Shown here: positions 49,737-59,779 of the stretch, piece after piece | How positions within the stretch are numbered: position 1 is the first letter of the stretch | Layout: each line of letters starts with the position of its first letter | Assembly (NCBI RefSeq): GCF_040655735.1 | Contig: NZ_JBFAKK010000008.1 | Span: 124,001 to 188,000, forward strand | Direction of reading: 5' to 3' | Length of the DNA: 64,000 nucleotides | Origin: Phytomonospora sp040655735 | GTDB lineage: Bacteria; Actinomycetota; Actinomycetes; Mycobacteriales; Micromonosporaceae | Notes under the pieces: generated by a model | What the model saw: the letters and a program-made list of their open reading frames with translations, nothing else | Databases searched by the model: none | Told to the model about the DNA's origin: nothing | Made by a program: the position numbers and the translations under genes

Positions 49737-51232
49737 GCACGCCCGAAGAGGAGTACGAGAAGGAGTTCTGGAAGAGCTTCGAGGAGAGTCTCGACGACGA
49801 CCTCGCCTCGACCATCGTCCGGCACGGCGCCGCCGAGACCGGCGTGCGCGAGCTGGCGAAGGACCTCACCGAGCGCATCGCGCAGGAGCTGGCGCGGATC
49901 GGGCCGCAGGGCTGGGTGGCGATGTCGGCGACCTTCGCGCTGACGGTCGGCCACACGGCGGCCGAGGTGGTGTTCACCGACGGGGAGCGGTCGGTGCGCT
50001 TCGACCCGCAGGCGGTGCTGCCCCTGGCGCGGGAGCTGCGCGAACTGTCGGCGCGGCTTGCCGAGGGCCCCTGGTGGCGGCTGCTGGTGAACCTGTCGAG
50101 CGAGGGCCGCCTGGAGACCGTCTACGACTACGGCGACGAGCCCTTCCCCGAGCTGTTCCCGCCCGAGGCCTACCGCGCCGACCTCGCCGCCTACCCGCGC
50201 CGCACGCTCCCGGTGTGGCTGGCGGCCTACGTCGGCCACGGCGACCGGCAGCGCCGCACCCCGCGTCAGGCGGTCGAAGGCGCCCGCGCCGACCGTGCCG
50301 CGCGGATCCGGCCGGTCGAGTCGGAGGGCGACTTCCCGACCCCGTCGATCACCTGGGCGCGGTGGGCGACGATCGCCTCCGCCTTCGTCGCGATCGGCTC
50401 GGAATGGGGCCCGCGCATGAGCGTCTCGGTGGCCGGCTTCGAGGGCGCCAAGCGCGGCGGATCGAACCTGGCGCGACTGCCCGGCGACCGCTTCGTGCTG
50501 TCCGGCGGCGTGTGGAACGCCCCCGAACTCGACGCCGCCTACAACGGCGGCGCCGACCTGCCCGCCCTCTTCGCCGGCGCCCCCGACTGGATCGCCGACG
50601 CCGTGCTCAACCACCGGGCCGGCACCGGGATGCTCACCTTCTGCTACTGGTCGCAGGGCGACCGCTGGTACCGCGGCGAGTCGCCGCCGGCCACCGCGCT
50701 CGCCGACGCCGTGCCGGGCGTGTGGACCGCCGACACCGTCGTCGACATGATCGCCGCGATCACCGGCGACAAGGCCGACACCCGCCACCGCGACGCCGTC
50801 GCCACGCTGCTCGGCGCCGCCGAGGCGTCCGCGGTCACCCGCGAGCTGCTGGAGGTCGCCTACGGCGAGGACGCCGACCTCGACGGCGCCCACTACGAGC
50901 TGGTCCTGGCCGGTCTCACGGTGACCGCGCCGGTCGAGGAGCTGGACGAGCAGGAGGCGATCACCCGCGTCCGCGACCACATCCTCGCCGCCGGGCTCGA
51001 CACCCGCGGGTACCCGCTCTCGGAACTGACCGCCGACCGCTTCAGCTGCGGCTGGCTGGTCTTCGTGCCGACCAGGCCCGGCGAGATCGCGATCGGCCGC
51101 GCGCTGTTCTACATCGGCGACGACGGCGTGCTGGAGCAGTCGTCGTCCTCGGTCGCGCCCTCGCGCCACATCGCCGACTTCGAGCGGCGCTACGCCGAAC
51201 GGCACGGGGGTCAGCCGGCACCCCGCAGGTAG
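49733..51232 (+). CDS. Hypothetical protein with YezG/immunity-like segment
   Basis: A 499-residue acidic protein. The start has a charged helix (EEEYEKEFWKSFEESLDDDLASTIV). Residues 65-165 (GWVAMSATFALTVGHTAAEVVFTDGERSVRF ... WWRLLVNLSSEGRLETVYDYGDEPFPELFPPEAYRADLAAYPRRTLPVWLAAYV) have the beta-rich pattern of YezG/DUF600-type immunity proteins. The end (FYIGDDGVLEQSSSSVAPSRHIADFERRYAERH) shows a similar fold again, suggesting two modules around a helical centre. The ATG overlaps the kinase remnant. No toxin is adjacent. The gene ends in a 22-bp convergent overlap with the response regulator. The family call is weak. Confidence 0.7.
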   Translation: MSTPEEEYEKEFWKSFEESLDDDLASTIVRHGAAETGVRELAKDLTERIAQELARIGPQGWVAMSATFALTVGHTAAEVVFTDGERSVRFDPQAVLPLARELRELSARLAEGPWWRLLVNLSSEGRLETVYDYGDEPFPELFPPEAYRADLAAYPRRTLPVWLAAYVGHGDRQRRTPRQAVEGARADRAARIRPVESEGDFPTPSITWARWATIASAFVAIGSEWGPRMSVSVAGFEGAKRGGSNLARLPGDRFVLSGGVWNAPELDAAYNGGADLPALFAGAPDWIADAVLNHRAGTGMLTFCYWSQGDRWYRGESPPATALADAVPGVWTADTVVDMIAAITGDKADTRHRDAVATLLGAAEASAVTRELLEVAYGEDADLDGAHYELVLAGLTVTAPVEELDEQEAITRVRDHILAAGLDTRGYPLSELTADRFSCGWLVFVPTRPGEIAIGRALFYIGDDGVLEQSSSSVAPSRHIADFERRYAERHGGQPAPRR

Positions 51233-51864
51233 GCCAGGACCGCGAGGACCCGCCGGTGGTCGTCGCCGGCGGGCGGCAGTTCCAGCTTCGACAGGATCCC
51301 GCGCACGTGCTTGCCGACGCCGGCCTCGGTGAGGAACAGCCGCCGCGAGATCGCCGCGTTCGACCGGCCCTCGGCCATCAGCGCCAGGACCTCCTTCTCC
51401 CGTGCCGTCAGCCGCTGGAGGGGGTCGCGGCGCTGGGCCAGCAGCTGCCGCACGACCTCCGGGTCGACGACCGTCCCGCCCGCCGCGACGCGTTCCAGCG
51501 CGTCGCGGAACTCCGCCACGTCGCCGACGCGGTCCTTGAGCAGGTAGCCCACGCCCGCGCCGGTCGTGGAGTCGAGCAGCTCGACGGCGTAGGTCTGCTC
51601 GACGTAGAGGCTCAGCACCAGCACCGGCAGCCCGGGCGTCTCGGCGCGCAGCGCGAGGGCGCCGCGCAGGCCCTCGTCGGAGAAGCCCGGCGGCATGCGT
51701 ACGTCGGTGAGGACCAGGTCGGGCCTCTCCCGGCGGGTGGCGGCGATCATCGCCTCGGCGTCACCGACGGAGGCGACGACCTCGTGGCCGAAGCGCCCGA
51801 GGATCGCGGTGATCCCCTCGCGCATCAGCACCTCGTCCTCGGCGAGGACTATTCGCAGCGGCAC
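51211..51864 (-). CDS. LuxR/NarL-type response regulator
   Basis: A 217-residue response regulator. The receiver domain (1-120) has IVLAEDEVLMREG, the phospho-acceptor Asp in DLVLTDVRMP, and the Lys in GYLLKDRVGD. The LuxR helix-turn-helix is RLTAREKEVLALMAEGRSNAAISRRLFLTEAGVGKHVRGILSKLEL (about 155-200). GTG at 51864 overlaps the histidine-kinase stop by 16 bp, so they are coupled. The ABC exporter genes lie divergently after the kinase and are the likely targets. Confidence 0.92.
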   Translation of the reverse strand: MPLRIVLAEDEVLMREGITAILGRFGHEVVASVGDAEAMIAATRRERPDLVLTDVRMPPGFSDEGLRGALALRAETPGLPVLVLSLYVEQTYAVELLDSTTGAGVGYLLKDRVGDVAEFRDALERVAAGGTVVDPEVVRQLLAQRRDPLQRLTAREKEVLALMAEGRSNAAISRRLFLTEAGVGKHVRGILSKLELPPAGDDHRRVLAVLAYLRGAG

Positions 51865-53090
51865 GGCAGCTCCACTCGCAGCAGGGTCGGGCCCCCTTCG
51901 GGGCTGGAGATCATCAGTGTGCCGTCGTGGACGGCGACGCGGTCGGCGAGCCCGGTCAGGCCCGAGCCGAGCTCGGGGTCGGCGCCGCCGCGCCCGTCGT
52001 CGCGGACCTCGATCCACAACGTGTCCTCGACGACGCGGCCGCGCACCTCCCCGCGGGTCGCACCGCTGTGCTTGGTGACGTTGGCCAGCGCCTCGCTGAC
52101 GATGAAGTACGCGGTCAGCTCCACCGGCGGCGGCAGGCGCCCGGGCAGGTCGAGGTCGGTGGCGACCGGCACGACGCTGCGCCCGGCGAGGTCGCGGACC
52201 GCGGCGGCCAGGCCCCGGTCGGACAGCACCTTCGGGTGGACTCCCCGGATGAGTTCGCGCGTGTCGTCGAGGGCCAGCCGCGCCTGCGCGACCGCCTCTT
52301 CGAGGGAGTCCGACAGCGGCGTGCCGGGCGTGACGTCGAGGCGCATCAGCCCCAGCCGCATGATCAGCGCGGTGAGGTGCTGCTGGGCGCCGTCGTGGAG
52401 GTCGCGCTCGATCCGGCGGCGCTCCAGCTCGAAGTTGTCGACCAGCCGCGCCCGCGAGCGCGTCACCTGCACCAGCCGGTCGCCGAGCTCGGCGTCGCGC
52501 GGCGCCAGGACCGCGCGGGCCAGTGCCCCGCGCGCGCCAGCCCAGGCCGCCAGGACGTACAGCGAGCACACCGCCAGCCCGAGCCCGAAGGGCAGGCTGA
52601 TGAGGAACATCCAGCCGGGGTTGTAGCTGTCCCACAGCCCCAGGATCGCCACCTGCACGGGCACGTAGGCGCACAGCCCGACGACGCCCAGGTCGACCCA
52701 GCACAGCACCAGCACCGACATCGCCGTGTAGGCCAGCTCCCGCCAGGTCGCCGCCTCCTTGACCCGCGTCAGCAGCCACGCCCGATAGCCCGCACGGGTG
52801 GGGCGGCGGTGCGGCGACTCGATCGGGTCGCGGTCGACGAGTCGCAGGCGCCAGCGCTCGAAACCGCCCACGAGGATCCCCGACAGCGCCACCGCCACCA
52901 GGATCGCCGCGCCCAGCAGCACCACGAGCAGCAGCAGGCCCGCCAGTACGAGTCCGGTGAACACCAGCATCAGCAGCCCGCCGACCACACCGCCCAGGAG
53001 CAGGTAGGCCGCCGACCGCCATGGCCAGGCCGAACGCAGGAACACCGAGGGGCGCTGCGTCATGGCCTGCAACGGCGTCCGGGCGATCAT
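51849..53090 (-). CDS. Sensor histidine kinase (HisKA_3 type)
   Basis: A 413-residue kinase. The N-terminal half has about four to six membrane helices (AAYLLLGGVVGGLLMLVFTGLVLAGLLLLVVLLGAAILVAVAL and VLVLCWVDLGVVGLCAYVPVQVAI). The HisKA_3 phosphorylation site is ERRRIERDLHDGAQQHLTALIMRLG at about 215-240, and the ATPase domain has NVTKHSGA and DDGRGGADPELGSGLTGLADRV. The membrane part has no long outer loop, so it may sense an event within the membrane, as LiaS/VraS-type kinases do. It overlaps the regulator gene by 16 bp. The start is the ATG at 53090. Confidence 0.92.
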   Translation of the reverse strand: MIARTPLQAMTQRPSVFLRSAWPWRSAAYLLLGGVVGGLLMLVFTGLVLAGLLLLVVLLGAAILVAVALSGILVGGFERWRLRLVDRDPIESPHRRPTRAGYRAWLLTRVKEAATWRELAYTAMSVLVLCWVDLGVVGLCAYVPVQVAILGLWDSYNPGWMFLISLPFGLGLAVCSLYVLAAWAGARGALARAVLAPRDAELGDRLVQVTRSRARLVDNFELERRRIERDLHDGAQQHLTALIMRLGLMRLDVTPGTPLSDSLEEAVAQARLALDDTRELIRGVHPKVLSDRGLAAAVRDLAGRSVVPVATDLDLPGRLPPPVELTAYFIVSEALANVTKHSGATRGEVRGRVVEDTLWIEVRDDGRGGADPELGSGLTGLADRVAVHDGTLMISSPEGGPTLLRVELPCRCE

Positions 53091-53197
53091 GCGGCAACGC
53101 TAACCGCGCGCGTTGAGGGAAACAGTAGGGCTTGCCATACCCTTTTAGTCCGGCCCGCCGCACTGTCGTTTCCCGCGTTCCGGGCTTGGGTTGGGCC

Positions 53198-53989
53198 ATG
53201 ACCATGACACCCGCGCCCCCGACCCGGCTCCGCGAAGCCGTCTCGCTGTGGGGCCTGACGAAGACCTACGGCACCGGCGAGCACGCCGTGACCGCCCTCG
53301 ACCACGTCACGCTGTCCTTCCCGCGCGGGACCTTCACCGCGATCATGGGCCCCTCGGGTTCGGGGAAGTCGACCCTGCTCCAGTGCGCCGCCGGCCTCGA
53401 CCGGCCCAGCGAGGGCGCCGTCCTGGTCGGCGCGACCGACCTGGCGAAGCTGCCGGAGAAGGCCCTGACCCTCCTGCGACGCGAGCGCGTCGGCTTCGTC
53501 TTCCAGGCCTTCAACCTGCTCCCGGCGTTGACCGCCGCGCAGAACGTCGGCCTCCCGCTGCGCCTGGCGGGGCAGCGGATCGAACCTGGCCGGGTCGAGT
53601 CGGCGCTGGGCGAGGTGGGCCTGCGCGACCGCGCCGGGCACCGGCCCGGCGAGATGTCGGGCGGCCAGCAGCAGCGCGTCGCCATCGCCCGCGCGCTGGT
53701 CACCCACCCCGAGGTGATCTTCGCCGACGAGCCCACCGGCGCCCTCGACACCAACACCTCACGCGAGGTCCTCGGCCTCCTGCGCCGGGTCGTCGACGCC
53801 TTCGAGCAGACGGTGATCATGGTGACCCACGACCCGATGGCCGCCGCCTACGCCGACCGCGTCGTGTTCCTCGCCGACGGCCGCATCGCCGACGACTACC
53901 TCGCCGTACGCGACGCCACGGCGACCACGCTCGGCCACCGCGCGCAGAAGATCGCCACCCGCATGGCCCACCTGGAAGGCGCGGCCTGA
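53198..53989 (+). CDS. ABC transporter ATP-binding protein (MacB/LolD type)
   Basis: A 263-residue ATPase. Walker A is MGPSGSGKSTLLQ near residues 50-62, the Q-loop is VGFVFQAFNLLPALTAAQNV, the signature is EMSGGQQQRVAIARAL, Walker B is VIFADEPTGALD, and the His switch is MVTHDP. Closeness to the MacB/LolD group is clear from QAFNLLPALTAAQNV. An ATG at 53198 fits; TGATG coupling joins it to the FtsX permease. It is divergent from the two-component genes with 107 bp between starts. Confidence 0.94.
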   Translation: MTMTPAPPTRLREAVSLWGLTKTYGTGEHAVTALDHVTLSFPRGTFTAIMGPSGSGKSTLLQCAAGLDRPSEGAVLVGATDLAKLPEKALTLLRRERVGFVFQAFNLLPALTAAQNVGLPLRLAGQRIEPGRVESALGEVGLRDRAGHRPGEMSGGQQQRVAIARALVTHPEVIFADEPTGALDTNTSREVLGLLRRVVDAFEQTVIMVTHDPMAAAYADRVVFLADGRIADDYLAVRDATATTLGHRAQKIATRMAHLEGAA

Positions 53990-56409
53990 TGCACACCTGG
54001 GCCACCATCAAGACCCGCTGGACGAGTTTCCTCGGCACCGTCGGCGCGCTCGCCCTGGGCGTGGCGATCGTGACGGCCGCGCTGCTCGTGCACGTCTCCG
54101 CCGAACCCTCCGTGCCCGCCCGCTACGCCGAGACCGGCGTGCTCGTACACGGCGCCCTTGCCGAACCGGGCTCCGACGGCTACCGGGCGCCGGTGCCGTG
54201 GCCGGCGGAGAGGACGGCCGAACTGAGCGGGAAACTCGCACGTGTCGACGGGGTTTCCCAGGTCGTCGCCGACCACTCTTTCTACGCGCAGGCCGTCCTC
54301 GACGGCGAACCCGCCGGCGACCCCCGCGCCGACCCGCAGGGCCACGGCTGGTCGAGCACGCTGCTCGGCGGCCACGGCCTCACCGAGGGCTCCGCGCCCG
54401 CCGCGCCCGGCGAGATCGCCGTCGGCGAGGACCTCGGCGTCGAGACCGGCACGGCCCTGACCGTCCTGACCGCGAGCGGCCCGGCCGTCTACGAGGTCAC
54501 CGGCCTGGTCGACGGCGAGGGCTACTACCTCACCGACGCCGAGGCCGCGAAACTCGCCGACGGCGTCACCGTCCTGGGCCTGCTCACCGCGCCCGGAGCC
54601 GACACCGCGGCCGTCGACGACGCGGCGACCGCGCTGGTCGGCGGCGACGGCGCCGCCCTGCACGGCGACGAGCGCGCCGCCTTCGAGCCCGAGTCGCACA
54701 CCCGCACCCGCTGGCTCGGCACGCAGCTGCTGACGGCGATGACGATGCTGTCGGCCTTCGCGGCGGTCTTCGTGGTCGCCTCGACCTTCGCCTTCGGCGT
54801 CGCCCAGCGCCGCCGCGAACTGGGCCTGATGCGCACCATCGGCGCCACGCCCGGCCAGATCCGCCGGATGCTGTTCGGCGAGGCGCTCGGCGTCGGCCTG
54901 ATCGCCAGCGCCATCGGCGTCGTCCTCGGCCTCGCCCTGGCGCCGGTGCTCGGCGGGCTCCTCGTCGACGCCGAACTCGAACCGCCCGACTTCGCGATCC
55001 ACGTCGAGGCGTGGCCGCTGCTGACCGCCGGCGGAGTCGGCATGGTCGTGGCCTTCCTCGGCGTGTGGGCCGCCTCCCGCCGCGCCGCCCGCGTGCGGCC
55101 CATGGAGGCGCTGCGCGAGGCCGCCGTCGACGCCAGGCCGATGACACGCGGCCGCTGGATCCTCGGCGCGCTCGCGCTGGCCGGCGGGGTCGTCTCGGGC
55201 GTCGTGGCATCCAGCGCGTCGGCCGAGGACCTGCTGAACTACTCGATGCTGTCGGCGGTGGCGCTGATCGTCGGGCTGACCCTCTACTCGCCGGTGATCA
55301 TCCCGCCGGTGGTGCGGCTGGCGGCCTGGCCGTTCACCGGCGCGAAAGGCGCGACCTGGACGGTCGTGCGGGAGAGCACGCTGGTCGCGGTGCGGCGGGT
55401 GGCCTCCACTGCGGCGCCGGTGCTGGTCACGGTCGGCTTCGTGGTGCTGCTGGCGGGGATGGTGCAGACGATGAAGGGCGCCATGGGCACCGACCTGGCC
55501 GCCAAGCTGCCCGCCGAGGTCGTCGTGCAGCCCGAGGGGACGCCGGGCCTGTCCGACGCGGCGGTCGACGGTTTGCCCGGCGAGGCGCTGCCGGTGATGA
55601 CCGTCGACGCCTTCCACGAGGGCGAGCCCTTCACCGTCACGGGCCTGGTGACCGACCTGCCCGCCGACGCCGTCCGGATCGCGCGGCCCTACATGGAGAC
55701 GCTCGGCCTGTCGGAGGGTGACCCGGTCACGCTGACCTTCCCCGACGGGGAGGCGACCACGCTGAAGGTGGTGGCCGGCGACGACGGTGAGACCGACGGT
55801 CCCGGCGCCGAGGAGATGTACCCGACCGCGGTCGTCGTCGAGCGGGAAACCCTGCGTGAGCTGGCGCCCAACGCCCTCACGGAGGTCGTCTACCTCAACG
55901 GCGTCACCGTCGGCGACGCCGAGCCGGCCCTGTCCGGCCTGGGCGCGATCGCGCTCGACACCGAGACCTTCGCGCGGCACGCCGACGAGCGCGAGTGGGA
56001 GCTGCTGCGGGTGTTCATGCTCGTGCTGCTGATCATGGCGATCGGCTACACCGCGCTGGCGATCGCCAACACGCTGATCATGGCCAACGCCGACCGGCTC
56101 AAGGACTTCGCGGTGCTGCGCCTGTCGGGGGCGGGGAACGGGCAGGTGCTCAAGATCGTCGCGGTCGAGACGATCCTGGTCGTCGCCGTCGGCACGGGAC
56201 TCGGCCTGCTGGTGGCCGTCGCCGCCCTGGAGGGCGTGCGGCGCGGGCTGGAGTCGCAGATCGGCGCCGACGTGTCGATGGCGATCCCGTGGGACTACGT
56301 CGGCGCGGTCATCGTCGCGTCACTGGTGCTCGCACTCGGCGCGAGCCTCCTGACGGCCCGCACCGCCCTGCGCGTCCCCGCGGTGAGACTGGCCGGGATG
56401 AAGGAGTGA
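53989..56409 (+). CDS. FtsX-family ABC transporter permease
   Basis: An 806-residue permease. An N-terminal helix (SFLGTVGALALGVAIVTAALLVHV) is followed by a large outer domain. The first FtsX domain (about 245-370) holds three helices ending in SRRAARVRPMEALREA. A middle membrane pair precedes a second outer domain, and the last FtsX domain (about 680-800) ends TARTALRVPAVRLAGMKE. The start overlaps the ATPase stop by one base. The MacB-like ATPase and FtsX permease make a mechanotransmission or export system. With the LuxR-type two-component pair next door, antibiotic or envelope stress response is likely. It ends at a strong hairpin. Confidence 0.92.
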   Translation: MHTWATIKTRWTSFLGTVGALALGVAIVTAALLVHVSAEPSVPARYAETGVLVHGALAEPGSDGYRAPVPWPAERTAELSGKLARVDGVSQVVADHSFYAQAVLDGEPAGDPRADPQGHGWSSTLLGGHGLTEGSAPAAPGEIAVGEDLGVETGTALTVLTASGPAVYEVTGLVDGEGYYLTDAEAAKLADGVTVLGLLTAPGADTAAVDDAATALVGGDGAALHGDERAAFEPESHTRTRWLGTQLLTAMTMLSAFAAVFVVASTFAFGVAQRRRELGLMRTIGATPGQIRRMLFGEALGVGLIASAIGVVLGLALAPVLGGLLVDAELEPPDFAIHVEAWPLLTAGGVGMVVAFLGVWAASRRAARVRPMEALREAAVDARPMTRGRWILGALALAGGVVSGVVASSASAEDLLNYSMLSAVALIVGLTLYSPVIIPPVVRLAAWPFTGAKGATWTVVRESTLVAVRRVASTAAPVLVTVGFVVLLAGMVQTMKGAMGTDLAAKLPAEVVVQPEGTPGLSDAAVDGLPGEALPVMTVDAFHEGEPFTVTGLVTDLPADAVRIARPYMETLGLSEGDPVTLTFPDGEATTLKVVAGDDGETDGPGAEEMYPTAVVVERETLRELAPNALTEVVYLNGVTVGDAEPALSGLGAIALDTETFARHADEREWELLRVFMLVLLIMAIGYTALAIANTLIMANADRLKDFAVLRLSGAGNGQVLKIVAVETILVVAVGTGLGLLVAVAALEGVRRGLESQIGADVSMAIPWDYVGAVIVASLVLALGASLLTARTALRVPAVRLAGMKE

Positions 56410-56413
56410 AAGG

Positions 56414-56444
56414 GGGGTGGGGCCGACGTGCCGGGCCCCACCCC
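56414..56444 (+). terminator. Terminator of the ABC exporter operon
   Basis: GGGGTGGGGCC (56414-56424) and GGCCCCACCCC (56434-56444) are perfect complements around a 9-nt loop, 5 bp after the permease stop. The nearest downstream gene starts at 56573. Confidence 0.82.
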
Positions 56445-56572
56445 GACTCCACCCCACCGCGTACCCGCACGCTCACACCAGTCACAATCTCCCCTCCCGG
56501 ACGGATATCGCCTGATCGACGCGTGACCCCCACCCGTCGTCGGCCGTTGAACACGGCGGAGGGATTAGACAC

Positions 56573-56836
56573 ATGCCGCGATCACGCACGCGCAGCGCCT
56601 ACAGTCCACAGGAACCGCCCCCGCTGGAAGCACCGCCGCAGGTCGTCGAGGTCGTCGCCTGGCAGATCGCCTCGCGCATCTGGTGCTCGCACCTGCCCGA
56701 CGCACTTCTGGGCGTCCAGTGCGACGGATGTGGCGAGCACTGGCCCTGCGACGCCTGGCACGTCGCAGACGACGTCATCACCGACTGCCTCGACCACCGA
56801 CCCCAGGAGTCGGATGTTCCGCGAACGATTCCTTGA
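56573..56836 (+). CDS. Small hypothetical protein with CxxCxxxWPC motif
   Basis: An 87-residue protein. Residues 27-65 read EVVAWQIASRIWCSHLPDALLGVQCDGCGEHWPCDAW, with C50-x2-C53-x3-W-P-C59. The motif C-x2-C-x3-W-P-C is shared with the protein at 44429, and both have Cys or His residues further on, as metal-binding knuckles do. The polar ends differ. No strong ribosome site precedes the ATG. It is alone between the ABC operon and the heat-shock operon. Confidence 0.6.
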   Translation: MPRSRTRSAYSPQEPPPLEAPPQVVEVVAWQIASRIWCSHLPDALLGVQCDGCGEHWPCDAWHVADDVITDCLDHRPQESDVPRTIP

Positions 56837-56954
56837 AGCCGTCGGCGAGGGCGTCATTCGTCCGGAAATCATCATATAAGGGTTGCTTCACGCGCTTTGG
56901 CCGGATAGTTCGGCCGGCGAGTGGGCACACCTGCGCGATGGCCGACTCACAGAG

Positions 56955-57027
56955 TTGCGCGCATCTCACTCAACTTCGCCTTGACAGTGGCCGGATGCCG
57001 AGTCAACATTGAGTCCGGTCCACTCAA
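56955..57027 (+). promoter_or_regulatory. HAIR elements and promoter of the dnaK operon
   Basis: TTGAGT-N7-ACTCAA at 57009-57027 is a perfect HspR-binding inverted repeat (HAIR core). A degenerate copy, TTGCGC-N7-ACTCAA, lies at 56955-56973. A promoter TTGACA (56981-56986), 17-bp spacer, CAACAT (57004-57009) lies between and overlaps the perfect site. HspR, with DnaK as co-repressor, would block this promoter until unfolded proteins draw DnaK away. The hspR gene is the last of the operon. Confidence 0.88.
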
Positions 57028-57059
57028 CTTTCATTGACTCCAACTGGGGGAGCTTCACC

Positions 57060-58909
<1,850 letters not shown>

Positions 58910-58913
<4 letters not shown>

Positions 58914-59737
58914 CCGATCCGAAGCCCGACGCCGTTCCGGCGGAGGAGGAGACTCCTTCGCCGGGCACCGGCGAGAGTTCCGGCGCGCCCGGTGAGGAGG
59001 GCGCCGACGAGCTGGCCAAGCTTTCGGCCGAGCTCGACGAGCGCACCAACGACCTCAAGCGGGTGACCGCCGAGTACGCCAACTACCGCAAGCGCGTCGA
59101 CCGGGACCGCAAGCTGGTCGCCGACCAGGCGACGATCTCGGTGATCACCGGGCTCCTGCCGGTTCTCGACGACCTCGACCGCGCCCGCACGCACGGCGAC
59201 CTGAACGGGCCTTTCGCCTCGGTCGCCGAGCAGCTGACGGGTGCGCTGTCCCGGCACGGGCTGGTCGCGTTCGGCGAGAAGGGCGACGCCTTCGACCCCA
59301 ACCGGCACGAGGCCGTCGCGCACATGCTGTCGCCGGAGGTCACCGAGCCGACGTGCATCGACGTGATGCGCCGGGGCTACGAGCTGGGCGACCGGCTCGT
59401 GCGGGCCGCGCTCGTCGCGGTCGCCGACCCGGCCGAGGCGCCGGCGGAGGCTGAGAAGGAGGCGGCTGAGGCCGTCGCCGAGCCGAAGCCGGAGACCGCG
59501 CCCGAAGCCGAGCAGGCCGAGGTGAAGGACGAGCCGGAGACCACCGGTGAGACCGAGACCGCGAAGGCCGAGGCGGCCGAGCCCGCCAAGTCCGAGCCCG
59601 AGTCGAACGGCGACGAGGAGCCCGCGGCGGGCAAGCGCAAGCCGAGCCCGCACCCCAAGCCCAAGCCGCCGCCCGAGCGGGCGAAGGACGAGGGCACCGA
59701 CGCCGAGACCGAGAACGGTACCGGCGAAGCGAAGTAG
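58910..59737 (+). CDS. grpE: Nucleotide exchange factor GrpE with long acidic/Pro-rich tail
   Basis: A 275-residue GrpE. The coiled-coil part is ELAKLSAELDERTNDLKRVTAEYANYRKRVDRDRKL (about 35-75). The beta-wing domain has FDPNRHEAVAHMLSPEVTEPTCIDVMRRGYELGDRLVRAALVAVA (about 122-170). From about 178 to the end runs a low-complexity tail of Ala, Glu, Pro and Lys that other GrpE proteins lack or have in short form. GTG overlaps the dnaK stop (GTGA). It releases ADP from DnaK. The tail is the only odd feature. Confidence 0.95.
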
Positions 59738-59779
59738 GGCTCGATCGAGCACACTGGACAAAGGGAGGGGAGGCGTCCG

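Noticed and set aside
49588..52626. 1012-codon plus-strand frame
   Set aside because: It crosses the 499-residue gene and the antisense of the two-component genes; it has shadow composition without domains.
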